Shown here in pieces: positions 26,400 through 37,807 of a DNA stretch of 64,000 nucleotides. The first letter of the stretch is position 1. Every line of letters starts with the position of its first letter. Source of the DNA: Litomosoides sigmodontis (taxonomy: Eukaryota > Nematoda > Chromadorea > Rhabditida > Onchocercidae); assembly GCA_963070105.1 (NCBI GenBank), contig OY718806.1, forward strand, positions 2,824,865 through 2,888,864, written 5' to 3'. The translations under genes and the position numbers were made by a program. Below the pieces are notes generated by a model, which was not told where the DNA came from, searched no databases, and saw only the letters and a program-made list of their open reading frames with translations.

Positions 26400-29300
26400 T
26401 TATGGACCATCTTCCCAAATTGCAGCCTTTGCTTGTTTTAAATCTGAAATATTGATACAGCTGTAAAATTATGTCTCGAATGATTTCATAATGACCAGAA
26501 GACTTTGGTTAGAAATAACTCGCACCTACCTGAAATAATATGTACTCGAGGAACCAATCTACTGTTTCAACACTGTTGTTCCAAAATGCAAATTTTTCTA
26601 CTGAAAAAAGAACGAAAGTGTACCATTTACTAACCTCTCGCGTCTTTCAGTTGCTTTCTTTCACTGCTGATTTGTTGCGCTGAAACATTTGAACGCTTGC
26701 CAAGGGCACCCTCAACGAGGCGTCGAGCCACAAGTGGTGTCGTTTGAGGACGCTGTTTATGTGGGTGAAGGATTGCTTCATATTTGCGAGCCTTCTCCTG
26801 CGTAGTCCTAGTTGCATCACACAACGAACGAAGTCGCACCTTAGCAATACTTTGTCGTTGTCGCACAGCAATCATCGCTTGCAGCGCTGCAAGAAGTATC
26901 TTTTTCCTTGACTACCATTTTCACTTTATTCTCTTACTAAGATAGTTTGACAATTTACTAAGATAATTTACCGGCATTTTTTGAAGCAAATACGACCAAG
27001 CAGTGGGTGTCATCAACTGGATGAATAGCTACGTCAGCGCAATCATGCTTGGCCAATTCTTGCTTTACATCGTCTTCGGTAAATCTAACAGGAAGATTGA
27101 ACGCTTCTAAAACGTGTGGCAGTAAATTATCATCCCAGGGATCAACAGGAGTCCCACTGAAGTAAGTAGTGACCTTCGGCTTCCGAATCTTTACCTTACA
27201 CATCGCTATTTCGATCTGCAAAAGGGACAACAGCACTGAGCTGCGATTTCATATCATTGACGAACCATCATTGAAACCGAACAGCTGATTTTATCAACCA
27301 CCGCACACAAAAAATATAACTAAACAAATTTGAAAGAAGTGAAAATGGAAAAAACCACAAATATATGTGCAAACAGCTCAATTTGGAAAATCAAATCTTC
27401 AGACCACAATATAAACCTCATTAACAAGTTTGGAGCTGTAGTCATCGTTGTCCAGTTCCTCCCACGAATCGACAGCACCACAGCTAGGAACGACAGCTTC
27501 ATCTTTTCCTTTTTCTTCACCTACCGATTCTTGCTTCTTTTTACCTTCTATTAGTTCCGTTAAAGAAGTTAGCTTATTGTTACCTGACTTCAGCACACTA
27601 TTTTCATTACTGGTCTTTATCATATCCTGCAAAACAGTTTGAAATAGAAGTTCTACAGAATTTTAGTTCACAAAGACTCCATTTTCGACTTCAGTTACAA
27701 ATTGCGTCTAAGAAATTTCATCACTTTTTCCAATGATCTAAAAAGCAATTATTTATAATTAAGAAGATGTAAATCCCAACAATTTTAGAAAACAGTTATT
27801 CTATCTACATATGACTTCAATATGTCAGAATCATACCCCATTATCAAAATCATCGCTAGCACATGAAGTTTCCACCAGTCCACTTCTATCGAAAAGACTT
27901 TCGACCACATCCACAGCTAAAGCTTCAGTAGCATCCATACTGTCATCTATTAGAGATGTTGAAGTATCCTGCAAATACAGTTCGAATTGTTATGATGAAA
28001 ACGAGGTCTCAAGACAAACGTCTACGTCATACAACTTTGTATGAAGCTGGATAAATTAATCACTCTAGGTACTAAACTACATTTCAAATAAAAGACAAAG
28101 ATAACAGAAAAAAATCTCTAAATGCCTCATTCTTCAGAAATGCATTTTAAAAAACCGATTTTTTCATGCTTAAGCATAACCTTTCCTTCTAAATCTTAAA
28201 ATATGGTACAATGAAATAAAAATGTTTGCCTGGGGTCCTTTCATATACTGAGATCTAATCAAAGCTGACGTAGCCTTCACTGCAACAAGTGAACTTCCAA
28301 ATGCCTCTCGCGATGCTTAAAAGATATTTCATGAGTAATAATTTCGAAAGCGTTACCTAATTACTAAAAGCTGCTAACTCTTTATTGACGGTGATATTCA
28401 AAACTCTCAAAGTAGATTGAAAACATCGACTATTTTCAGCATACTTCAAGGTATTGTTAGTTACTCTTGATGTTATTAGCAATACATTTTCCTCATTATT
28501 TATTTCTTTCATTAATGAAGGGCTACCATGTCGGAGAGAAGTGTCATCAAGAATCATTTCTTCTACGTCGAAAGAACCACCATTATAACCAAATTCTCTG
28601 ATGCTTTCGCAATGGTCTAAAAGTCAAACCTAATATGGCAGATGAAATGAGAGAACCTGTGGTAAAAGTAAGGTTTAAACTCATTGCGCAACCCACATTT
28701 TTTCACCCAGAATGCGCTGCCTAAGTGGATTACCTCTCACATGCGAACTCAGACATGCATAGAAAAGGCTAAAATCAATTTGAACTATATAATGCTTCTT
28801 CAACTAGCCTAGAAGAAATACTGCAAATTTCAAACCCGAACCGAGTCTAGTATTAGTTTTGGGTGATAATGGATTGTTGGCGACCGCTTGAGTATCGGAC
28901 GAATCCACCATTGCAAACGCTTCAAGATCTGCTTTCACAAACTTTTCTGCAATGTAAATATGATAGTACCAAAAATTCTGAATAAAACATGAAAACGTCT
29001 CGCGAAAAGTTGAAATTAAAATAGTAGGATGAAATTTCAACCTTGACAGACAGTCCATGGTGAACCAACTGTCAATGATTCGTTAGAAATGATTGAATTT
29101 GTAGATATACCAGTAAGCAATAAATCTGATGAGAACAGTGGTCCTTCACTGCATTCATTTTTGTGATATGAGTGTTTTGCAGTGCTAACTACTTCATTGT
29201 CAAAATTTTTAACTGTGATACGATCATCAGTAGTATTCGGTTGTGAGTAAAACAGATCTTTTAAGCCAGGACTAGCATAGAGTTTAGTTTGCTTTTGCTG

Positions 29301-30672
29301 TTCTTCGAATGACTGGTTGATCATCGCAACCTGAAAATTCAGTTAATACATGAGTTATGTACTTCAAAACTATGCCTTACAAAATACAAGAGTATTTCAC
29401 TGCGTGGTATGACGAACGGAAAGTAATTAACTACAAGACACGGTATAAAGGACACGTACTTCGAGGTCGTCTGCATCAGGTGGATTACTTCCAGAATCAT
29501 AAAGATACATGTTAGAAGATTTTGTTAGACTTGAACCAGCAGATACACGCCCAGAATCTCCATTAGGACTATGACAAGTCATCAGTGGACTCGACAAGTT
29601 GCGTTCTAATTTAAGATGCAATTCCTACAAAATAATCTGATGGACAGATCAAACAGAAACAGTTCATCTGCTTCAAAAAAAATTACTTTCAAAAACTAAA
29701 AATACGCGCACTTTTGACTCGAAATCATCGTAAGAAGTCGGCAAGTTGTTCAAAACATGAGCAAATTCGGCATCTTCGACATCACCATTACGGATGTTCC
29801 ACTTGTCCGAAGACTGCTCTTGTAAGCCTTAAAAAACAACTTGTACTGGTTCCACCTAAACATCTAAGTGAAATGAGATAAATTGAATAAGAGAAGTAGA
29901 ATTATGATATCAGTGAAAATCACATAAAGCCGCTTTGATTTTACTAGCGACAAAGAAGGTGAGCGACAAAATGAAGAAAAGTTTCTAAATTATTGGAGGC
30001 CAAGCTTAAAGTGGAGTGAACGGATGGAACGATTTGACTGCTTAAATAGAAGCGATATTAATAAGATGTTCAAATTTGAATATCCTTCCAGTTATAAAGC
30101 CTACGGTAACCTAATTGCAAAGAGACCAGAAAAATGCATAAAACTGAATCAAGAAGACCTTACCGGAGAAATCAGAACCTGTTTTCCAGTACCATTTTAG
30201 TGAAGCTATGAGCAATTTTGTTTAATTCAAAGTGACATCTAAACAAACCAACCATAAGTGCTGCTAATAGTTGTTTCAATAACGCGTTTTGCTGCTTGTC
30301 GAATATCTTCAAAATCTGGTGTGTAAATATCATTTTTAGGAAACCGTAGCTTTTCAGTATTTTGGCTGGTACAAGGTGGAAATTTTTGCCCAAAGCTTGT
30401 AGCAGGCAGTTGCTTCACGACATTGCCAGACGGAAGCTGCTGCCCGGTTGACGCGAACTCCTTCTTACCACTCCTTCGAAATGATATCAAGGTTAAACAT
30501 GTTGAAGAAGTCTTGAACTACATAACTAGAATGAAAACTTTAATAGGAATATGTAATCTGAGAAATAAGTACCTGAAGGAAATGCAATTTCCAAAGAGAG
30601 TGATGAAACCAACCTGTCATGCTGACCGGTAAAAAATCCATCTCCTTGAGCAAACGAACCATAGTCAGTCAT
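26400..30672 (-). CDS. R3HCC1/R3HCC1L-like protein
   Basis: Thirteen minus-strand exons, 5' to 3': 30672-30614, 30473-30253, 30205-30164, 29827-29712, 29624-29460, 29330-29042, 28946-28842, 28616 to about 28400, 27968-27837, 27626-27426, 27215-26972, 26886-26635 and 26443-26400. They give roughly 690 residues. Only the last third is recognisable: an acidic DSWEELDNDDYSSKL segment; an RRM-like fold with DPWDDNLLPHVLEAFNLP, then PVDDTHCLVVFAS; and a basic C-terminus with KARKYEAILHPHKQRP, RRLVEGALGKRSN and an AKAAIWEDGP end. This is the C-terminal signature of human R3HCC1 and R3HCC1L (GIDRP88), whose function is poorly known. The first two thirds are Ser/Thr/Asn-rich, probably disordered, and unlike anything I know. 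The exon 8 donor is ambiguous: phase-0 GT sites follow TSR, TLR and NIT. Confidence 0.84.
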
Positions 30673-33611
30673 GCTCGCTCCTCTTCGCGAAACCCCGCAT
30701 ATAGCCGTCTAAGACGGTTCGCGACCTGATAATGTATTACACAAAATCAGTAACAGTATCACTCACAACACACTATAGATTATATTCATTGGCCGAGTGG
30801 GCAATGCACTTATTCTTACTAACACTAATACCAACTATTGCTTACGTGTATAGCATACGAAACAACGTAACAGATTACGATCATTACTGATAATCCTACA
30901 AACAGGAAGCACAATATGGTGCGAAAATTTTGGAGACCGCCAACTATTCTACATGCTCCTGCAACTTTAAAAGTCTGGATAACTCCCCCACAAGATTACA
31001 ACGAAGACATACGCAACTGAACAAACGTTGATCATACCTCCCCCGCACAACCACGGTACTCATCTGAGAGCATCGCTGAACGTCGCGGTACCTAGCGATG
31101 ACACGACTCACATCAGACATTCAGAGCAAAGGTGAACAAGGAAGGAAAGTGATGATAGCAGAAAAGGAACGAACGGATTTTACTGGCAGACTCCGACAGC
31201 AATTTTCATAGCGACTCAGATGTCACAGTATTGTACACAATCACCTCGAGACCGTTAGCGCTTGGCGCATTTGATATGAAAGGTTCACTGGATAGAGGAA
31301 GGTGAAGTGGACGAGTTTAACTGGATGAGTGGGTGTGGGCGGTGTGCTCATGTTTGTTTTGTCTTACCTCTGTTAAATGACATTCAATAATGCTTCACGC
31401 GATCGCGAAAAAACAATGTTGTAATCGAAGCAAAATAAATTTGTGTAAGTGCAATTGAGCTGAGGTCAGAACCGACGTGAAGGGAAGGGGGAGGGGGGAG
31501 GGAGAGGGTCGATCTTAAACGTCCTTATGTACACCATCAAGTTTAGAAGTGGATTTTCTTTGCAGTCGGAATTGCATGTTTGAACATAAAGCTTCAAATC
31601 CGCATAATCCGCACTTTTCAGCTTGAATTTAAACCTCATTTTAATTTCAACATGAGTTTCGGAAAATTTCCTTCCATACCTTTCAATTCATGCTATTTTC
31701 GCACTGCTTCTGCTTGAAGTTATATGAAAACTTCAGAAAAATCCTCTCGAAAATATCTTTGTGTTCCTCAATATAGATGAATGGGAATCGTTTTCATTCA
31801 CAGTCCGACATTATTTGAGTTGCTTGAATCGTTTGAGTTGTAACTCGGTTGTTCTTACAGTTTCTGAAAAGTTTTCTTCCCTCAATATATGGTTTAATTT
31901 CTAAATCAATTTGAGAGGCGCTCTGAAAATTTTGACATTTTCTCGAACTCGTCCATTAAAAAATATTAGTGCCAAAAGCAAACCCCAACTATTGAAAACT
32001 ATATGTCACAGAGCTTGCAAAGTTTGCTATCGTTTTCCCTCCGGTTTCTAGTTGTACTACTAGCATTTTCGGCTTTGATAGAAAGAAAAATCAACTTCAA
32101 TTCTTTCATCTTCCGTAGACCTACTTCTTTTCTTTTTCTTTCTAAAGCCTCCTTATAAGGGAGATTAGAGGGGAAATACGAAACTGCAAAAGATGACTGA
32201 ATTGAGTTGGATAAGTGTGTAATTTCCCCTAACACTCAAAAAAACACACATTTATCTCTACCAAAAATTTCTCTCGTTACACGTTAACTTTCCCCACAGT
32301 GATTACAATTTATGACGTATGGTAGCATGACGCTGCCTATCTCAATTGGAAACTTCACAATGTACTGATAGCACAACGATTGTGTCTTTTTATCTTCTCT
32401 AAGCTTAACCTTTTGGCTCTTTTTGGATCGGAAGGACAGTCGATTCACTGCAATGAATTATTTGGTCTGATCAAACTGAAAGCTCTGGATATTTTGCAAA
32501 AATTTGCTGATGTGCCATCCAGTAAGGCTACGTTAAAGAATTTCGCTAATTTTTTTCTTTATCAAAAGTTTGCTATTGCGTGAAAAGTATTATTCAACTG
32601 GTTTTTGATATTATTTATTTCTATGAAGAAAAAAATTCTTCCTAAGGTTTTTCAAGAATTTCTGGATTTCCCCTTATTGGTACCTAACCACCAGAGAACA
32701 CATTCGCTCTTTGCATAAATATTTTCCACTAATCAGATTCTTATATTCATACTTCTTCCTCTCCTTGAACTTTTCATAAGTTTCTGGCACATAAAAGCTC
32801 GCTGGCGGAAAAGCTCCCAGCTTGCAGCCAGGAGCAAATGGGCATTTACGATAGCTGAAGTAGAGCTGGAGGATGAATGAAGAAGAAAAAAGGAATGAAA
32901 GGAATAATGAGCCAATTTGTCCTCTACATTTTTTTGTTTGCATGAGATTAGATATGGGAAGATGCTTGGTGCAAATATTGCAGCTTCCAATGATAGTTTT
33001 CGACAAGTGAAGGAGAAGGAGTGAATAATATTTCCGGAAGATAATTTAAATTATGAATGAAAGGGTAAAATGAGAAGGTACCATTAAGCTCGTTCATATT
33101 TCACTCATTTTCGAGAAAAAGAAATATGCGTCTCATTTGTCTCGTGTTGTACTTCATGAACTATTGGTGCTGTGGAGGATTGATGCGAAATATGTGGAGG
33201 CGGTGGTGCATTTTGAAAAGGTTAAGATGAAATGTTAAAACGGACATGAAGAAGATTACTTTAAGTGACGGGAAGGCGTCGAATGCGTAATGGAGTCGTT
33301 TGAGAGGAAGAGAATTAGACATGGTTCGTTGAGGGCAACTTTTATTTCACAACCTTATTTGAGCTTCCCAACTTCACTCACATTTCCAGTTAGGCATCAG
33401 ATTTGTTTACTCACAAAAACGTCATTTTATCAGCATGCCTGCCAATGACTCGAGATTTGATTTTGGCAGTGCGTAATCCCATTTTTCAAATCCATTCTAT
33501 CTAGGAATAAATTTCAGGATTATTAAATATAGGATAATTTTGCTATATGAAGCGCACGCCTTTTTTTCTTGCCTTTGAAAATGCATTTATCTTCTTCCAG
33601 GTGGTTTTCAG
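30673..33611. other. Divergent intergenic region, R3HCC1-like gene and TPM-like gene
   Basis: About 2.9 kb between two divergently transcribed genes, so it should hold both promoters. I see no certain gene. Two overlapping minus-strand frames start at an acceptor-like site near 32854 (stops at 32733 and 32674) and are discussed as a finding. Confidence 0.55.
33605..33611 (+). promoter_or_regulatory. Likely trans-splice acceptor before the TPM-like gene
   Basis: TTTTCAG ends immediately before the ATG at 33612, with no coding exon needed upstream. Confidence 0.45.
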
Positions 33612-36600
33612 ATGAAGTGTATTGGTAGGCGAATATTACTTGCAGTGGCTACAGCACTGACATGGAATTCAGCAAGTGCGAAGCAGATTTTCGCAATAGA
33701 TTCAGAATGTACGAGTTGCTCCTACTATACCACTCACATTTGCGTTTCTCCATTCCTGCACAACGAGCATCTTGCCAACAGCATTGAGAAGCAAATATCT
33801 TCCAGGTTCTTTTCCTCTATCGGAACCATCCTCCTTTCTCACCACTTCTCATTATTCTTTACTGATAATAACGAATGCACAAATTTGCAGCTATATACAT
33901 ATATATATATATATATATATAACGATAGGAAAAACTAGTAACTAATAGTATTCACTTATTTTTATGAACAACGTGTGGCGCGCACAGCTTAGATTTGTTA
34001 TTGTGTGGTTGCACTACGATTAATGTTACAGATTTAATTTCAGGTTTGAGCCGTGTTTAAGTGAAAAGCAGCGATCTTTACGATCAACAGAAATTATGGA
34101 AAGGTAATATGAATAAAAAAAATTTCATCAGTACGATCCTTCTTTTTGGTGTTGGAAAAGAGAAGACAGAAATCATTTGCATTTGTTTTTGAAATGTAAT
34201 ATTGCCGTAAAAGACAAATGTATGCTGTGAATTTAATAACAGATCATTTGTTCGCAGAGGAACGGTGATCGTGGCGATGGTGGAGTGTAGCTCGAGACAA
34301 AATTGGAACGAACTTGCAGAGATGGCGAGTGTGAAATGGGCTGAGAAGTTATCGTGTGACTTCGACGCGCTCATTGTTCTCTTTCATCAGTGGAAGCTTA
34401 TTCCAGTTTTATCCATTCGTCGCAATTCCAGTACGTTGTGGCGTCAGCTGCAATTGCGATCATACCAGGTCGTGGTTCTCAAAATTCTTTTCATGGATTA
34501 GTGCAATGTACCCTCAAGCAACTTCTGTCATCGAGTACTTTGAATTGAAATGGATGTTGTAAATGGTGGAAGAAACTGGACGGAGCATATCCGTAACGTA
34601 AGTAGTAGTGCAGAAGCAATAGGTGCACAATAAGCACTAAGAGAATTTCATTTCATTTAACTATAAATAGGTTCTAAAAAGAGTGCTCGTTAGAGTCATC
34701 TGGTTCGCCAGCATGTAAACCATATAAAATGAAATTAAACTTTTGCTGAAGAAGTGCGATAAGCATGGTTTAATTATCTGTTAGTTTATGTCATCAGGTG
34801 TTCAAAAATGATGATTCAAGACATTAACTCTTCCTTGAAATAGTGCACCAAGAGAGCTCTTCTCTTGAGCTACTCCCACACCACATTCCGATAGCAATCA
34901 CAGCAGTACTGAGAGCGGGAGGTGACACAACATTCGATGGGATATTGTTTGTGAAATACAGCACTTCCTCCTCACCTGTTTAATTCGGAGTAAGCTGTGT
35001 TACAGGAAATCATGCTGTGACGTGAAAGCCCACCATTAATGTGCTTAACCCTCACACTATACTGCTTTTGTTTCCACAGCAACAGCAACTGTTACCTGCC
35101 ACTACTGCTACTATTACTAGTAACACAAAATCTCTCTTTCATATATTGTAATTTTTACTGTTGTCGTTGTTACTATTTTTTCGAATTACTGCTTTGCTGC
35201 TGCTTGTTTGCATGATTAACAGCATTAAGCTCATTGGTACGTAATCTTTTGCATGCCTTCCTTCTGTTTCTTTTTTTCACATTTTCAGTGCACAGACCTG
35301 GATGGATAGTCATTGTCTTTCCGTCTTAATATTTAGTAATTTGAGATCGTGCGCAGCTCAGAGCTCAGAGAACACCATAATCTAATACATCCATCATTTT
35401 GACGCTTTTAATTCCCTGCTACGAATTGTAAAGAAAAGAGAGGTGTATGAATGAAATTACATTTCCTGCTGCACGCTACGCATAAATGAGATTGTGCAAA
35501 AAACTGTTGCGTGTGACCCATTAATCGCTCAGGAAGAAAGCAATCACACATTGACTTCTAAGGTGGCCGGTTATCTGATGGAAATTACAGGCGAAATATT
35601 TATGGTTGCTTACCTAACTATATCAAACTATTTTTACGGCTGCGTTTTAGACTCCATAGAATGAAGACAAATGCTAGAGAGCATCATTGGAACATTGAAT
35701 TTATCAATGCAGAAAGAAAATAAAAACTAGCACACAGAACCTAATTACCGACAGCATTCTGCCTGTGGAGGATTTATATGAGAAGTTTAATTCGATGGAC
35801 AGTGCTGCAGAAACTGTAACGATTGTCACTAACATACTGTGTTATCATTCACTATCACCTTTCCCTCGTTGGTGGTGGTCTGCTAAGTGTGCTGTTCCAT
35901 GTCCTTGTACTGACTGTCCAGAAAGATTGCTTCCACGTTTATGGCTCGAAAATATCAGACTACTGATATTTGGATGAAGATATGTTTGCAAGATAAGAGC
36001 ATCAAGTTTTGTTTGTTTACACAGAGCAAGTTTAGTAAAAATTTAGCATACAGTAGTGAACAACAATTCATCATTTACTTTTTATTGATAATTTAAAAGA
36101 GGAGTAAAGTGGTTATGGAATTGCTAATGCATCGGCAGAAGTACGAGTGGGAAAGAGGTTGAGAAATCAATGAGAGAGTTTGCAAACGCAACGACGCGTA
36201 GTGCGGAGGTCTGAAAGAGAAAGAAGTAGAGCGTGCTAGTGCTTTTTCATTAAACTTGTTTAAGTACGCTGTTGAAAATCATTCATTCACTGAATATATT
36301 CAATCTGAGAGTTACTACTAACGTTTTCAATGCAGATTTGTTGTCACGTCAAGTTTAAGTGTTGTGGGCTGTTGTCAATCAGCGTTAGAGCCTAAAATCG
36401 AATTATGAACTTTGATGCATAACGCGTATTTCTTTTATGTGTCAGGATTGCAGCTTCTTATCTCTCCTCCGTGACACTTTCCCATTAATTAAAACTTTGA
36501 GAAGGATGTGGATAAAACGATGATGAAACGGCAGATTTTCATTCCTCCTGCAATCTTTTACTTCTACGCAAGATAAGTCGCTTTACGTCGATGTGAACCA

Positions 36601-37257
36601 GCCGATGTTGAAGGCCTAGAGCTGCTTTGTCACTTAAATTTTAACACATTTTAACAAAACTTTACCCCAGTGCGCTAGATAGTCTACTGAGAATAACAAT
36701 AAAAGGTAAGGAGAGTGCTGAGAAGCAATATTTCGTTTCTGTCAACAATCAGTTGAAAGGTGAGTAATTAAATAGGCTGTTGAGTTTCCTGCTCCTGTGA
36801 GCAGAATTTCATGTGCCATTTATAAAACGCGTGATTCTTTGCAGACATGACTTCAGTTAATGGAAAGAACTGTTTTCGATTTCAGTTTACATTTATCATC
36901 AATACTGCGTTGTATGTTAAGACGTAGTAGTATAAATTAAAGTTGCGAGAAAACGGAAATGTGATCGCACTGATTTCGACATCTAACCGCGAGATATCAC
37001 GTTATGAGGAATACTGGTGCTTATTTTAGCTTAGAGGGAAATACGGAAGTGAAGAAGCTGAACAGCTGGTGGATGAATTATTAAGCATAATGGATGTGAA
37101 GGCAACGCAGCCACCGGTTTCTAATACAGAAGAAGGGTCGAAGATAAGTGAGCACGTACCTAACTGGGCCTTTATTGTTATCATCATATCTATTCTGCTG
37201 TCCGCCGTTGCCTTCTACATTGGCACTTGTATCAGCAAAAAGACATCTTGGAGGTAA
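33612..37257 (+). CDS. TPM-domain (MOLO-1-like) membrane protein, incomplete and divergent
   Basis: Firm, phase-matched exons are 33612-33805, 34044-34103 and 34258 to about 34430-34468. Likely later exons start at 35755 and at 37030, ending at the stop 37257. The start gives a signal peptide (residues 1-23, ending ASA). The body then follows the order of TPM-domain proteins such as nematode MOLO-1, an accessory subunit of levamisole-type acetylcholine receptors. There is a THICVSPFL segment like the family's VCDP start, a strand with GTVIVAMVEC, a helix with ELAEMASVKWAEKL and a DALIVLF strand. The last exon carries a hydrophobic segment (VPNWAFIVIIISILLSAVAF) and a short basic tail, a type I membrane plan. 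The joins around 34430-35755 and 35870-37030 have no phase-consistent splice sites that I could find. The MOLO-1 link is inference. Confidence 0.5.
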
Positions 37258-37807
37258 AGTGTACTTTATTATTTGGTTGTCCATTACTCGACCGATCATT
37301 TCATAATTTCCTACTCTTCTAACTTTTTAAAATAAGTTCCTGTCACTCGCATGTTTATCATTACGAATTCGTTGGCTTGCCAAATATCACGTTAGATATA
37401 AGGATTAACTTTTCCTGTGTAACTACAATTGCGTACAAAAGGTTTATTTGTACTATTAACTTTCCTCGGCATATTTATACATTCTTTATGCCTGCCCATC
37501 ACTTGCTTAGAAATGTCTATTTTATTATCCGTGCCGATCTTTCGCATATTTTAAGGTGAAATTTGAGGTTCATCAAGATTATTGCTCTCACCCACTTTCC
37601 ACAAATTGAGATTGAACAAATCCATCTCTAGCAACAGCTGATAGAGTTCTGAGTTGATGCGTACGAAAGAAATATGTCATATTTATTCAGAAATGCTACT
37701 CAAATACTAGTCGATCTGTTAATATAATAGCAAAAGTCGAATGTTGAATTTTATGGCAATGTTGCTTATACCTTGAACCGTTTGTGCTTTGAAAATGATA
37801 GAATCCA

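Noticed and set aside
30640..30730. GC-richer segment with a short inverted repeat (CCGTCT...AGACGG), considered as a tRNA or snRNA
   Set aside because: No cloverleaf, no TTCRANNC box and no partner stem; more likely 5' UTR or promoter of the R3HCC1-like gene.
34084..34374. 96-codon minus-strand open frame
   Set aside because: It lies antisense to the third exon of the TPM-like gene and has no family signal.
36847..36915. Short ATG exon after TTTGCAG that joins in phase to the 37030 exon
   Set aside because: It would make a separate 98-residue tail-anchored protein. Phase fits, but 23 codons is too little evidence, and the 37030 exon is better read as the end of the TPM-like gene.
37081..37299. 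72-codon minus-strand open frame
   Set aside because: Antisense shadow of the membrane-anchor exon of the TPM-like gene.
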